A stretch of DNA of 64,000 nt, taken from Roseobacter sinensis. GTDB lineage: Bacteria > Pseudomonadota > Alphaproteobacteria > Rhodobacterales > Rhodobacteraceae. Positions 37,584 through 46,527 of the stretch are shown here, one piece after another. Position 1 is the first letter of the stretch; every line of letters starts with the position of its first letter. Location: NCBI RefSeq assembly GCF_025755255.1, contig NZ_JALIEB010000001.1, positions 310,001 through 374,000 on the forward strand. The letters are read 5' to 3'. The notes beneath the pieces were generated by a model. That model made no database searches, was not told the origin of the DNA, and worked only from the letters and a program-made list of their open reading frames with translations. The position numbers and the translations under genes are program-made.

Positions 37584-38483
37584 ATGTTCTGGCGCACCGC
37601 CTACCGCGCGCATGAGGCGCTCATCGCGCCGGCGCGGGAGACCGCACAGATCTGGCGGCTGGTGATGGGGCTGATCATCGCGGCCGGCGTCTATCTGCTG
37701 TGCAACCAGATCTTCTTCCAGACCCTTTTCACCTGGCAGGGCCGCAACGCCCCGAGCTTTGCCGCAGCGCTCGACCGGGGCGATACGCCGGTGGCGATGT
37801 TCCTGCTGCTCTTCAGTTTCGCCTTCATGATCGTCGGCGTTGTCGTCGCCATGCGCGTGGTCCACAAGCGCGGCTTCGGAGGCACGCTGGGGGATCTGCC
37901 CTTGTGTTTTGCGCAGATGCGCGCAGTGCTCACGATGCTGATCCTGGTCAATGCGGTGGTCTGGATCCTGCCGCCCTGGGATATGGGCGCGCCTTTGGTT
38001 TCCAACCTGAGCCTGGGCGTCTGGCTGCTGCTTCTGCCGATGTCGCTGCTGTCCGTCCTGATCCAGGTGAGCGCCGAAGAGGTGCTGTTCCGCGGCTACA
38101 TCCAGCAGCAACTGGCCGCTCGCTTCCGGTCTCCCGTGGTGTGGATGCTGATCCCGTCGGTTCTCTTCGGTATGGGGCACTACCTGCCCGAAGAAGCGGG
38201 TTCGAACGCGCAGGCCATCGCGATCTGGGCCACGGTCTTCGGCCTCTTGATGGCCGATCTGACCGCGCGCGCGGGCACGTTGGGGCCGGCCATCGCGGTG
38301 CATCTCGTCAACAATGTGACGGCCATCCTGATCATCTCGATGCCCGACACTCTCTCGGGCCTCGCGCTCTATCTCAGCCCCTTTTCCATGGCCGACACCG
38401 ATGCGGTGCAGGCCTGGCTGCCGGTCGATTTCGCCTTCATGGTGGTGAGCTGGCTGGCCGCCCGTCTGGCCATTCGCCGTTGA
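37584..38483 (+). CDS. CPBP family intramembrane glutamic protease
   Basis: 299 aa with about eight helices. CPBP (Abi/Rce1) motifs are complete: SAEEVLFRGY (E165-E166 and R170), FGMGHYLPEE (catalytic His in FxxxH) and IAVHLVNN (HxxxN). Rce1 relatives cleave peptide bonds inside the membrane or process prenylated proteins. It follows the degenerate ABC/cNMP gene by 13 bp on the same strand and is probably co-transcribed, so the two may form one membrane system. The substrate is unknown. Confidence 0.88.
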   Translation: MFWRTAYRAHEALIAPARETAQIWRLVMGLIIAAGVYLLCNQIFFQTLFTWQGRNAPSFAAALDRGDTPVAMFLLLFSFAFMIVGVVVAMRVVHKRGFGGTLGDLPLCFAQMRAVLTMLILVNAVVWILPPWDMGAPLVSNLSLGVWLLLLPMSLLSVLIQVSAEEVLFRGYIQQQLAARFRSPVVWMLIPSVLFGMGHYLPEEAGSNAQAIAIWATVFGLLMADLTARAGTLGPAIAVHLVNNVTAILIISMPDTLSGLALYLSPFSMADTDAVQAWLPVDFAFMVVSWLAARLAIRR

Positions 38484-38539
38484 TTGCACTTTCCCGGGGA
38501 CAGGATTAACTAGGGACGAGGGACGCCAAAGGAACCGCC

Positions 38540-39487
38540 ATGAACTGGATCACGAACTACGTCCGGCCGCGGATCAATTCGATCTTCTCGCGCCGCGAGA
38601 CGCCGGACAATCTGTGGACCAAGTGCCCTGAATGCGGGACCATGCTGTTTCATCGCGAAGTGTCGGACAATCTGAACGTCTGCACGAACTGCAATCACCA
38701 CATGCACATCACGCCGCGCGCCCGGTTCACGGCGCTGTTTGACGGCGGCATTTTCACCGAGGTGCAGGTCAAGGCGCCGAAGGCCGACCCACTGCATTTC
38801 CGTGATCAGAAGCGTTACCCCGACCGCCTGAAGGCGGCGCAGAAGGAAACCGGCGAGGCCGAGGCCATGCTGGTGGCCAGCGGAGAGATCGGGCGCACGC
38901 CCATTGTGGCGGCCGCGCAGGATTTCTCATTCATGGCCGGGTCCATGGGCATGTATGTGGGCAATGCGATCCTTGCCGCCGCCGAAGAGGCGGTGAAGCT
39001 GAAGCGCCCGCTGATCCTCTTTTCTGCCGCAGGCGGCGCGCGGATGCAGGAAGGGATCCTCAGCCTGATGCAGATGCCGCGCACCACCGTGGCGGTGCAG
39101 ATGCTGAAGGAGGCGGGGCTGCCCTATATCGTCGTGCTGACGCATCCCACCACCGGGGGTGTGACGGCCAGCTACGCGATGCTGGGGGATGTGCATATCG
39201 CCGAGCCCAACGCGCTCATCTGTTTTGCCGGGCCGCGCGTGATCGAGCAGACGATCCGCGAGAAGCTGCCCGAGGGGTTCCAGCGGGCCGAATACCTGCT
39301 GGATCACGGGATGCTCGACCGGGTCACGCCGCGCGGGCAGATGCGCGATGAGCTGATTTCGATCACCCGGATGCTGCTGGGGCTGCCGCCCGCCGTGCGG
39401 GGCGATCTGCCGCCGCCGGAGCCACCCGCTGACCTGCCGCACGCGCTTTCGGAAGAGAAAACACCCGCCGAGCCGACTCAGAAATGA
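38540..39487 (+). CDS. accD: Acetyl-CoA carboxylase carboxyltransferase subunit beta
   Basis: 315 aa. The N-terminal zinc ribbon has Cys29, Cys32, Cys48 and Cys51 (TKCPECGTML and VCTNCNHHM). The carboxyltransferase core follows: SAAGGARMQEGILSLMQM, VLTHPTTGGVTASYAMLGD, FAGPRVIEQTI and the closing EGFQRAEYLLDHGMLD. The enzyme carboxylates acetyl-CoA to malonyl-CoA for fatty-acid synthesis together with AccA, AccB and AccC, which are not in the window. The stop overlaps folC's start as ATGA, the common accD-folC arrangement. Confidence 0.96.
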   Translation: MNWITNYVRPRINSIFSRRETPDNLWTKCPECGTMLFHREVSDNLNVCTNCNHHMHITPRARFTALFDGGIFTEVQVKAPKADPLHFRDQKRYPDRLKAAQKETGEAEAMLVASGEIGRTPIVAAAQDFSFMAGSMGMYVGNAILAAAEEAVKLKRPLILFSAAGGARMQEGILSLMQMPRTTVAVQMLKEAGLPYIVVLTHPTTGGVTASYAMLGDVHIAEPNALICFAGPRVIEQTIREKLPEGFQRAEYLLDHGMLDRVTPRGQMRDELISITRMLLGLPPAVRGDLPPPEPPADLPHALSEEKTPAEPTQK

Positions 39488-40758
39488 GCTCCGCCTCCTC
39501 GGACGTCATCCTCGCCCGGATGATGTCGTTGCATCCCAAGATCATCGATCTGACACTCGATCGGGTCTGGCGCCTGCTGGAGGCGCTGGGAAATCCGCAG
39601 GACGAGTTGCCGCCGGTGATCCATGTTGCAGGGACCAACGGCAAAGGCTCGACCCTGGCGATGATCCGCGCGGGCCTCGAAGCGGCAGGCAAGACGGTGC
39701 ATGTCTACACCAGCCCGCATCTGGCGCGGTTTCACGAACGGATCCGCGTGGCCGGCCAGCTGATATCCGAAGACGACCTGACAGCGGTTCTGGACGAATG
39801 CGAGGCCGCGAACGATAGCGCGGACATCACCTATTTCGAGATCACCACCTGCGCCGCCCTTCTGGCCTTTGCGCGCAGCCGGGCGGAGTACACCTTGCTC
39901 GAGGTCGGTCTCGGCGGTCGGCTCGATGCGACGAACGTGATCGACCGGCCAGCCATCACCGCGATCACGCCGGTATCGCTGGACCATCAGCAGTACCTTG
40001 GCGACACCGTAGAGAAGATCGCCTTCGAGAAGGCCGGGATCATCAAGCGCAGCGTCCCCTGCGTCGTGGCACGGCAGGAGGAGGCGGGCCTTGAGGTGAT
40101 CGAAGAGGTTGCGGCCCGAATGGGCGCTCCGCTTCTGGCGCATGGCCAGCATTGGCACGTGGGGCCCGAGCGGGACGGGATGATCTATCAGGACGAACAG
40201 GGCCTGCTGGATCTGCCGCGCCCGAACCTACCGGGCGATCACCAGATGATGAACGCGGGCACGGCGCTCGCGGTGCTGCGGGCGCTCGGGCTCGGCGAGA
40301 CCGCGTGCGAAGCGGCGGTGACCCGAGCGGAGTGGTCCGCCCGGATGCAGCGGCTGCGGCAAGGCCCATTGATCGAGGCCGCCCCCGACGTCGAACTCTG
40401 GCTCGATGGCGGGCACAACCCGGCCGCGGGCGAAGCCCTGGCCCGGCATCTGGCGGGCCTGCCCAGACGGCCCACCCATCTCATTTGCGGCATGCTGAAC
40501 ACCAAGGACATCGGTGGCTATCTAACCCCCCTCGCAGCGGTGGCCGATGGGCTGACGGCAATCTCGATCCCCGGCGAGGCCAACACTTTGCCGGCCGAGG
40601 AGACGGCCGAGGCCGCCCGTGCGGCCGGGCTTGCGGCCGAAACCGCGCCCACCGCGCGGCAGGCCCTCGCGGAGATTGCCGCCCGGACCCCGCAAGCGCG
40701 GGTGCTGATCTGCGGCTCGCTCTACCTTGCGGGTGCGGTCCTGCGGGAAAACGGCTGA
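39484..40758 (+). CDS. folC: Bifunctional folylpolyglutamate / dihydrofolate synthase
   Basis: 424 aa, normal length for the family. Mur-ligase-like: P-loop HVAGTNGKGSTLAMI near residue 46, HVYTSPHLARFHERIRV, LEVGLGGRLDATNVID and TPVSLDHQQYLGDT. The C-terminal domain has WLDGGHNPAAGEAL. It adds glutamate residues to folates and makes dihydrofolate from dihydropteroate. Translated coupled to accD. Confidence 0.95.
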   Translation: MSSASSDVILARMMSLHPKIIDLTLDRVWRLLEALGNPQDELPPVIHVAGTNGKGSTLAMIRAGLEAAGKTVHVYTSPHLARFHERIRVAGQLISEDDLTAVLDECEAANDSADITYFEITTCAALLAFARSRAEYTLLEVGLGGRLDATNVIDRPAITAITPVSLDHQQYLGDTVEKIAFEKAGIIKRSVPCVVARQEEAGLEVIEEVAARMGAPLLAHGQHWHVGPERDGMIYQDEQGLLDLPRPNLPGDHQMMNAGTALAVLRALGLGETACEAAVTRAEWSARMQRLRQGPLIEAAPDVELWLDGGHNPAAGEALARHLAGLPRRPTHLICGMLNTKDIGGYLTPLAAVADGLTAISIPGEANTLPAEETAEAARAAGLAAETAPTARQALAEIAARTPQARVLICGSLYLAGAVLRENG

Positions 40759-40816
40759 CACCCGGCTCTGCGCTCGCTTGCGCGGCAGCAGGCCGACCGG
40801 ATGCCGGGTGCCGCGG

Positions 40817-41518
40817 TCAGTCATGCTGATCGGCGAAGGGTTTGCGAGGTGGCGGGTATATCGGAAAATGCGGGATCCACACGGTCTCCGGCTGCTCAAC
40901 GACATAGAGGAACGCTTTCGCAATATACTCCGGGCGCAGGGCCTCGGTTTTGGGGGTGTCGAAGAAGGGTGTATCGGTCATGCCCGGATGCAGGCAGGTC
41001 ACGCGGCCCCCGGCATCGCCAAGCTCGGCGCCCAGATTGTTCGCATAGCCCCGGACGAACCACTTGGTCGCCGAATAGACCGAGCCCCAGACCGTTCCTT
41101 GCGCCGCAAGCGAGCCGACGAGCACCAGATGTCCGCCAGTCGCCTTCAGATGCGGCAGCGCGTATTTCGCCGTATAGGTCACGCCAAGGCAGTTCACCGC
41201 GATCATCTCCCGAAAGCGTTCGGGGTCGCCCGCCTCCGTGCCGCGCTGCGACGCGCCGATCCCGGCATTGGCCATCGCCACGTCGAGCCGCCCGAAATGA
41301 GCCAGAGCGTCGGTCATCATCTGTTCCTGGTCTTCGGCACTGGTCACATCGCAGGTCAGGGCCAGCGCATTGCTGGTCCCTAGCTCTTCGACGAGGGCGT
41401 GCAACTTCTCTGCCCTGCGCGCGGCCACAACGACCTTGTGACCGGCCTCGACCGCGTAGCGTGCGCAGATTTCGCCAATGCCGGACGAGGCCCCGGTGAT
41501 CAGAATGATCTTCTCCAC
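40817..41518 (-). CDS. Short-chain dehydrogenase/reductase
   Basis: 233 aa from a GTG start (41518-41516) with GGAG nine bases upstream. SDR fold: VEKIILITGASSGIG (TGxxxGxG cofactor site), MANAGIG (NAG), SLAAQGTVWGSVYSATKW (catalytic Ser and YxxxK). Arg residues after the first beta-alpha unit (AARRAEK) favour NADP. The substrate is not evident. It follows the DJ-1/PfpI gene by 14 bp and shares its transcript; the divergent LysR gene may control both. Confidence 0.88.
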   Translation of the reverse strand: MEKIILITGASSGIGEICARYAVEAGHKVVVAARRAEKLHALVEELGTSNALALTCDVTSAEDQEQMMTDALAHFGRLDVAMANAGIGASQRGTEAGDPERFREMIAVNCLGVTYTAKYALPHLKATGGHLVLVGSLAAQGTVWGSVYSATKWFVRGYANNLGAELGDAGGRVTCLHPGMTDTPFFDTPKTEALRPEYIAKAFLYVVEQPETVWIPHFPIYPPPRKPFADQHD

Positions 41519-41532
41519 CGACCCTGCTCCGT

Positions 41533-42240
41533 TCAAGCCGCCGCCCGCTCGGCCAGCGCCTCCAGGACGAGCGCCGCGGTCATCTTGGCAGACGCCGGGT
41601 TCTGTCCCGTGACGAGCTGCCCGTCGCGCACGGCATGCGCCTGGAAGTCCGGAGCGGTCGAAACGGTTGCGCCGAGTTCGCGAAGCTTCGTCTCCAGGAG
41701 AAAGGGAACGGCGTCCTGCAGACCCACGGCGCGTTCCTCGCTGTCGGTGAAAGCCGCGATCGTCCGACCAGAAACCAGCGGTGCGCCGTCGGGTGTCCGG
41801 GCAGAGACCAGACCCGCCGGCCCATGGCAGACCGCAGCCACGACTTTGCCCGCCCTGTCGAAGGTCTCGATCAGCTGCGCCAACTCGGCGCTCTGGGGGT
41901 AATCGAACATGGTGCCGTGCCCACCGGGCAGAAAGATCGCATCGAAGGCGCTGATCGTGTCGAGCACGGCGGTTATCGGCGCGCTTGCCTCGACAAGCCC
42001 TTGTGTCTCGGCGTCCTCCAGATACCGCTCGACCGAGGCGTCGTTGTCGCCTTTCGCGGCCACGCTGCGCTGATCGACGGGTATCGCGCCCCCTTTGATC
42101 GACGCCACGGTGACCTTCGCGCCCCCATCGACGAAGGCATAGAACGGGGTTGTGAGCTCTTCGAGCCAGATGCCCGTTGGCTCGCCGTTGTGCATCGTAT
42201 CTGCCGAGGTCGCTACGATAAGGATGTTTGGTTGTGTCAT
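41533..42240 (-). CDS. DJ-1/PfpI (Hsp31-type) glutamine-amidotransferase-like protein
   Basis: 235 aa. Start MTQPNILIVATSADTMHNGE; TGIWLEELTTPFYAF and the GGHGTMFDYPQSAELAQL loop match the Hsp31/YajL-like group. The nucleophile elbow is AAVCHGPAGL with the catalytic cysteine. Members act as chaperones, glyoxalase III or deglycase-like enzymes under stress; which applies is not settled by sequence. Divergent from the LysR gene, head-to-head with about 100 bp between. Confidence 0.85.
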   Translation of the reverse strand: MTQPNILIVATSADTMHNGEPTGIWLEELTTPFYAFVDGGAKVTVASIKGGAIPVDQRSVAAKGDNDASVERYLEDAETQGLVEASAPITAVLDTISAFDAIFLPGGHGTMFDYPQSAELAQLIETFDRAGKVVAAVCHGPAGLVSARTPDGAPLVSGRTIAAFTDSEERAVGLQDAVPFLLETKLRELGATVSTAPDFQAHAVRDGQLVTGQNPASAKMTAALVLEALAERAAA

Positions 42241-42293
42241 GATTGCCTCCTGAGGTTCGGATGCGGCAGAGATAACACCGCTCTTCCATCAAA

Positions 42294-42306
42294 AAACCAA
42301 AGGTTT
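42294..42306. promoter_or_regulatory. Possible LysR-type regulator site between divergent genes
   Basis: AAACC-AAA-GGTTT, a 5+3+5 inverted repeat in the 102-bp space between the PfpI and LysR starts, with T-rich flanks. LysR regulators bind T-N11-A type dyads in exactly such divergent spaces. It is the only clear dyad there; AT-rich TATATAT lies near the lysR ATG. Confidence 0.4.
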
Positions 42307-42342
42307 GTTTCGTGCAGTCATAAGAAGATTTATATATCGCCT

Positions 42343-43245
42343 ATGTCACTACTTAACCTTCGATCCTTCATGGAAGTCTTTCGCAGCCGGTCGATCAGCG
42401 CGGCGGCCCGCGCCCTTGGCCTCACGCAACCTGCCGTCTCGGGGCATATCGCGTCGCTGGAAGGACAGGTCGGGCGCGCGCTCTTCGTGCGCCAGCCGCG
42501 CGGCGTCAGCCCGACCCCCTTTGCCGAGGATCTTGCCCTGCAGATCGGCGATAGCCTGGACAGGGCCGAGGAGGCGCTGGCCAGAGCGCGGGCGAGGTCG
42601 GCGCATATATCGGGTGTCGTCCATGTTGCGGGGCCGGCAGAGCTGATGGCGGAACGGGTGGCCCCGGCGCTGAAGTCCTTGCAGGATGCCGGGCTGGACA
42701 TCAGGCTCCAGCTTGGCGGCAAGACTTCGATCTATCGGCAGCTGATCGCAGGCGAGGTCGATCTCGCCTTTACAGCCTCGACACCGGATCATCCGCAGCT
42801 TGCCTTCGCGGTCGTCGGATCCGAGCGGCTGATCGCCGTCGCCGCGCCTGATATCGCAGACCGGATATCGAGCGCACCCGATCTGCTTGCCGCGCTCACG
42901 GCGGAGCGCTTGCTGTCCTATGATATGGATCGGCCGCTCGTGCGGGGCTGGCTGGAGCAAAACCGCCTGCCTCTTGCAGGTTTCGTGCCTGCCATTACCG
43001 CGCCCGATCTGCGCATGCTGCGGGCTCTTGTGGAATGCGGCGCAGGCTGGTCGGTGATCCCCGACTATCTGGTCGTGGCAGCCGTGCAGGCCCGGCGCGT
43101 CGCGGCAATCCCAGCACCTGTTTCGGACCCCACGAACCCCTTCCATCTCGTCTGGTCGAAGTCTGGCCTTCGGCACCCAAGGGTCGCGCATGCGCGAGAT
43201 GTGCTTTTGCAGGCCTGGACCGACCAAGGCCAGACGGCGTGTTGA
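42343..43245 (+). CDS. LysR family transcriptional regulator
   Basis: 300 aa. N-terminal winged helix (MSLLNLRSFMEVFRSRSISA; RALGLTQPAVSGHIASLE) and a periplasmic-binding-type effector domain (about 90-290; LQLGGKTSIYRQLIAGEVDLAF). ATG at 42343. It stands divergent to the PfpI-SDR pair and probably regulates it and itself; effector unknown. Confidence 0.92.
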   Translation: MSLLNLRSFMEVFRSRSISAAARALGLTQPAVSGHIASLEGQVGRALFVRQPRGVSPTPFAEDLALQIGDSLDRAEEALARARARSAHISGVVHVAGPAELMAERVAPALKSLQDAGLDIRLQLGGKTSIYRQLIAGEVDLAFTASTPDHPQLAFAVVGSERLIAVAAPDIADRISSAPDLLAALTAERLLSYDMDRPLVRGWLEQNRLPLAGFVPAITAPDLRMLRALVECGAGWSVIPDYLVVAAVQARRVAAIPAPVSDPTNPFHLVWSKSGLRHPRVAHARDVLLQAWTDQGQTAC

Positions 43246-43322
43246 GCTGAGGGCTGCCACGCTGAGCCAACGCCACCGACGCGATGAAAGAGAGACGTTT
43301 CTGCGCAGCGCGGTCTCGGTTC

Positions 43323-44285
43323 TCAGCCCAGTCGTCTGAGCAACTGCGCCCGCGTTGTCTCGTCCACAAAAGCGGCCTCGATGGCGGTTCGGGTGATGTC
43401 ACGCAGCTCGGCGTCCGACAGCCCGAAGTCCTGTGCGCCGATGTCGTATTCACGCTCCAGCGATGTGTGGAAGTGAGGCGGGTCGTCCGAATTCAGCGTC
43501 ACAGGCACACCGGCGGCGCGCAGGGCAAGGAAGGGGTGCTGCTCGAAACTGTCATAGACAGACAGGGCGATGTTGGAGCCGGGGCAGCATTCCAGCACGA
43601 TCTGTTTCTCGGCCAGTTCCTGTACAAGTTCTGGGTCCTCGATGGATCGCACGCCATGGCCGATCCGGCTTGGTTTCAGGTGGGTCAGAGACGCCCGCAC
43701 CGACTCCGGCCCTGCGAATTCGCCGGCATGGGTCGTTATGCCAAGACCAGCCTCCCGCGCCACATCGAACCCGGGCGCGAGATCCTTGGGATGGTACAGC
43801 CGCTCGTCCCCGCCCATGCCAAAGCCGGTGACAAGCGGATGCGGGTTTTCGGCGATGTGTGTCGCGGCCCGTAAGACCGAGGCGGGCCCTTCGTGGCGCA
43901 GCCCGGTTGCGATCATGCGCGCCTCGATTCCGGTCTTCCGTTTCGCCTCGGTCATGCCTTGCGCCAGCCCGTCGATATAGTCGCGCTCTGACAGGCCGAT
44001 CATGCGGGCATGATCCGTCGAAATGAAGATCTCAGAGTAGATGCATCCGGACTGTGCCAATTCGGTCAGATAGGTCTCGGCGAGGAGGGCATAGTCTTCG
44101 GCTGTACGAAACAGGGCGGCCGCGCGGTCGTAGCATTGAAGAAATCCGGTGAAGTCGTCCCAGACAAACCGTCCGTCCTGGACGATCCCCGAGACGTCGA
44201 CGCCGTAGATCTGCGCCTGCGTCTGGACAAGGGCGGGGCTCGCCGCGCCTTCGATGTGACAGTGGATTTCAGCCTTTGGGACCAT
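43323..44285 (-). CDS. Adenosine-deaminase family protein
   Basis: 320 aa TIM-barrel amidohydrolase. Zinc and catalytic motifs are complete: AEIHCHIEGAASPALV (HxH), THAGEFAGPESV (His and Glu), RIGHGVRSI and VTLNSDDPPHF (Asp pair). The HIEGA motif stands between adenosine deaminase (HLDGA) and adenine deaminase (HLEGT) types, so substrate should be left open: adenosine, adenine or a related aminopurine. Last gene of the polyamine operon, 80 bp after the acetylpolyamine amidohydrolase. Confidence 0.88.
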   Translation of the reverse strand: MVPKAEIHCHIEGAASPALVQTQAQIYGVDVSGIVQDGRFVWDDFTGFLQCYDRAAALFRTAEDYALLAETYLTELAQSGCIYSEIFISTDHARMIGLSERDYIDGLAQGMTEAKRKTGIEARMIATGLRHEGPASVLRAATHIAENPHPLVTGFGMGGDERLYHPKDLAPGFDVAREAGLGITTHAGEFAGPESVRASLTHLKPSRIGHGVRSIEDPELVQELAEKQIVLECCPGSNIALSVYDSFEQHPFLALRAAGVPVTLNSDDPPHFHTSLEREYDIGAQDFGLSDAELRDITRTAIEAAFVDETTRAQLLRRLG

Positions 44286-44364
44286 GGAGGATCATTCTCG
44301 GAGCATGAGGTCGGTGGGCAGCGTCATTGCAGACGCCGGGGTTCGGTTGCGGCACAGCCTTGGA

Positions 44365-45405
44365 TCAGTCGGCGCACCCCGCCAGAAAGCCTTCGAGCAC
44401 ATTCACCGTGTTGATCCCGACATTTTCGATGCTGTATCCCCCTTCCATGCAGAAGACGGTTGGAAGACCGAAAGCGCCGATCCTTCGGCCCGCATCGAAG
44501 AAATCCGGGCTGTCGAGCTTGAAAAAGCTGATCGGGTCTTCCTTGTAGGCGTCAACGCCGAGCGAAACGACGAGGCCGTCAGCGCCGAAGCCGCGGATGC
44601 GGGCGAGGGCGTCGTCCAACGCCAGGCTCCACTCGGGATAATCGGTCCCGGGCGGCATGGGAAAGTTCGCGGTCGCGCCGACACCCGCACCGGTGCCGGT
44701 TTCATCGGCATAGCCGAGATAATACGGGAAGGCGTCCTCCGGAGCCCCGTGCAGAGACGCAAAGAATACGTCTTCCCGATCGTAGAAGATGTCCTGCGTC
44801 CCGTTGCCGTGGTGAAAGTCGATGTCAAGCACGGCCACGCGCGCGGCACCGCCCGCCCGCATCGCCTCGGCGGAGAGGGCGGCGTTGTTCAGGAAGCAGT
44901 ATCCGCCATACATATCCGCCGTGGCGTGATGCCCGGGCGGGCGGCAGAGCGCAAAGGCGCAGCGGGCGCCTGCGATCACATGCGCGGTGGCGCCCTGGGC
45001 ACAGGCGGCAGACGCGCAGGCGGCCTGCCAGGTGCCCGCCGTGATCGCGGTCTCGGAGGCCAGCGCGTAGTAGCCGACCTTTCCATCGATGTTGCGCGGC
45101 GGCCGGGCGGATTGCATGCGGCGCGCCGGAAAGGAGGCCGCAATGATCTCGCCCGCGAACCCCTCGGCCGTCCATTCGGCCCATGCCGTTTCCAGAAACT
45201 GCAGATATCCCGCATCGCAAAGCGCGCGGATCGGGGCGAGATCCACCTCGCCGGGATCGTGCAGATCGTCCATGCCACGTGCCCGGAGCCGCGCCAGGAT
45301 GTACTCGATCCGGCTGGGCCGCTCGAAGGGGGTGACGAGTTCGCCGCCGTGCAGTTCGCCCTGCGGGAAATGGGCGCGGTGCGCCTCGGAGTAGTAGATG
45401 CGCAT
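44365..45405 (-). CDS. aphA: Acetylpolyamine amidohydrolase (class II HDAC-like)
   Basis: 346 aa, close to the length of Mycoplana acetylpolyamine aminohydrolase, with which it shares long stretches. Start MRIYYSEAHRAHFPQGELHG. Zinc and active-site motifs: CRPPGHHATADMYGGYCFLNN (His pair), LDIDFHHGNGTQDIFY (Asp, His) and VSLGVDAYKEDP (Asp). The FETAWAEW-like and ETAITAGTW regions also fit. It deacetylates N-acetyl-putrescine or related acetylpolyamines. Its place behind a spermidine/putrescine-type ABC importer strongly supports that substrate class. Confidence 0.92.
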   Translation of the reverse strand: MRIYYSEAHRAHFPQGELHGGELVTPFERPSRIEYILARLRARGMDDLHDPGEVDLAPIRALCDAGYLQFLETAWAEWTAEGFAGEIIAASFPARRMQSARPPRNIDGKVGYYALASETAITAGTWQAACASAACAQGATAHVIAGARCAFALCRPPGHHATADMYGGYCFLNNAALSAEAMRAGGAARVAVLDIDFHHGNGTQDIFYDREDVFFASLHGAPEDAFPYYLGYADETGTGAGVGATANFPMPPGTDYPEWSLALDDALARIRGFGADGLVVSLGVDAYKEDPISFFKLDSPDFFDAGRRIGAFGLPTVFCMEGGYSIENVGINTVNVLEGFLAGCAD

Positions 45406-45466
45406 AAGTCGGTCAGACCCCAGAGCACGCGCGGCACGACGACATGCGCGGCGCCGCGCGAGAGGT

Positions 45467-46492
45467 TTACTTCTGAAGCTCGGTCCAGATGGCGGTGTAG
45501 AACTCCTGCGCTTCGGCAGGGCAGGTGGCTGTGAACTTGCCTGCGGCGACAAGATCGGCCGGGACGACGATTTCAGGCGCGGTCTTCATGTCATCGGGCA
45601 TGAACGCGTCCGAGCCGGTGATGCCATTGGCATAGCGCGCAAAGGATGAGATCAGCGCGGCGTTCTCCGGGTCCATGATGAAATTGAGAAACGTCTTGGC
45701 CTCGTCCACGTTCTGGGCATCGGCGAGGATGGCGGCGTTGTCCATCCAGATGATGTAGCCCTCTTTCGGGTAGCCATAGGCGACGTCGGGGTTGTTGACC
45801 CGCGCGCGGAAGGTCGAGCCGTTCCAGTTGACCGTCGCCATGACATCGGAATTCGACAGCTTCTCTGTCATCCCGTAGTCCATGCTCATCCAGTTGGGCT
45901 TGGCCGCCACCAGCACGTCACGCGCTTTCTTGAGCATTTCGGTGTCCGTCGTGCAGGGCTCGCCGCCGACATACATCAGCGCCATGGAGATCACGTCCTG
46001 CATTTCGGGCACGACGTTGACCTTGCCCACGAGCTCTTCCGGCGGGTCGAGCCAGATCGACGACGTGTTGATGTCACCGGAGTAGGCGGACTGGTTCACC
46101 GCGACGCCGGTCGTGCCCCATTGCCAGGGCACCGAGTATTCGCGGTTCGGGTCCCATTCGACGTCCCGCCACTCCGCAGCGATGTTGCCGTAATTCTCCA
46201 TTTCGGGAATGCCGGGTTTCATCAGAAGACCCTTTTCCGCATAGATCGGGATGTAGCTGTGGGTGGGCACGACAATGTCGAAGCCGTGGCCCCCCGCTTC
46301 GATCTTGGCGAGCGCCGTGGTGTTGCTGTCGTAATCCGTAATGGTCACCTCGATGCCGGTTTCGGCCTCGAATTTCTCAATCAATTCGGGGTTCGTGTAG
46401 TTGCCCCAGTTGTAGATGTTCAACTGGCCTTCGGCCTGGGCCGCCCCGGCCATTACGATCAGTGCGAGCGTCGATGTCGTCAGTCTGGTCAT
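45467..46492 (-). CDS. Polyamine-type ABC transporter substrate-binding protein
   Basis: 341 aa. Signal peptide MTRLTTSTLALIVMAGAAQA, mature start EGQLNIYNWGNYTNPEL, the classic PotD/PotF beginning. Further PotD-like regions: FDIVVPTHSYIPIYAEKGLL, YSVPWQWGTTGVAVNQ, MATVNWNGSTFRARV, EGYIIWMDNAAI. GGGATAC precedes the ATG. Ligand assigned as putrescine/spermidine-like by family; uptake of acetylated forms is suggested by the following amidohydrolase. It lies third from the operon start after ATPase and permeases. Confidence 0.9.
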   Translation of the reverse strand: MTRLTTSTLALIVMAGAAQAEGQLNIYNWGNYTNPELIEKFEAETGIEVTITDYDSNTTALAKIEAGGHGFDIVVPTHSYIPIYAEKGLLMKPGIPEMENYGNIAAEWRDVEWDPNREYSVPWQWGTTGVAVNQSAYSGDINTSSIWLDPPEELVGKVNVVPEMQDVISMALMYVGGEPCTTDTEMLKKARDVLVAAKPNWMSMDYGMTEKLSNSDVMATVNWNGSTFRARVNNPDVAYGYPKEGYIIWMDNAAILADAQNVDEAKTFLNFIMDPENAALISSFARYANGITGSDAFMPDDMKTAPEIVVPADLVAAGKFTATCPAEAQEFYTAIWTELQK

Positions 46493-46527
46493 TGGAGTAT
46501 CCCTTGTTGGAAGGACGGCATGCGGGT

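Noticed and set aside
34490-37597. Open frame of over 1000 codons on the minus strand under the ABC/cNMP gene
   Set aside because: Composition is typical of a high-GC antisense frame; the plus-strand frame has recognisable ABC and cNMP domains.
40817-42292. One long minus-strand frame joining the SDR to the region of the PfpI gene
   Set aside because: The part before the GTG at 41518 is a shadow of the PfpI gene in another phase; the SDR fold starts at that GTG.
45446-45459. GCGCGGCGCCGCGC palindrome between binding protein and amidohydrolase genes
   Set aside because: Pure GC run, likely by chance in this composition; no T-tract, so not called a terminator.
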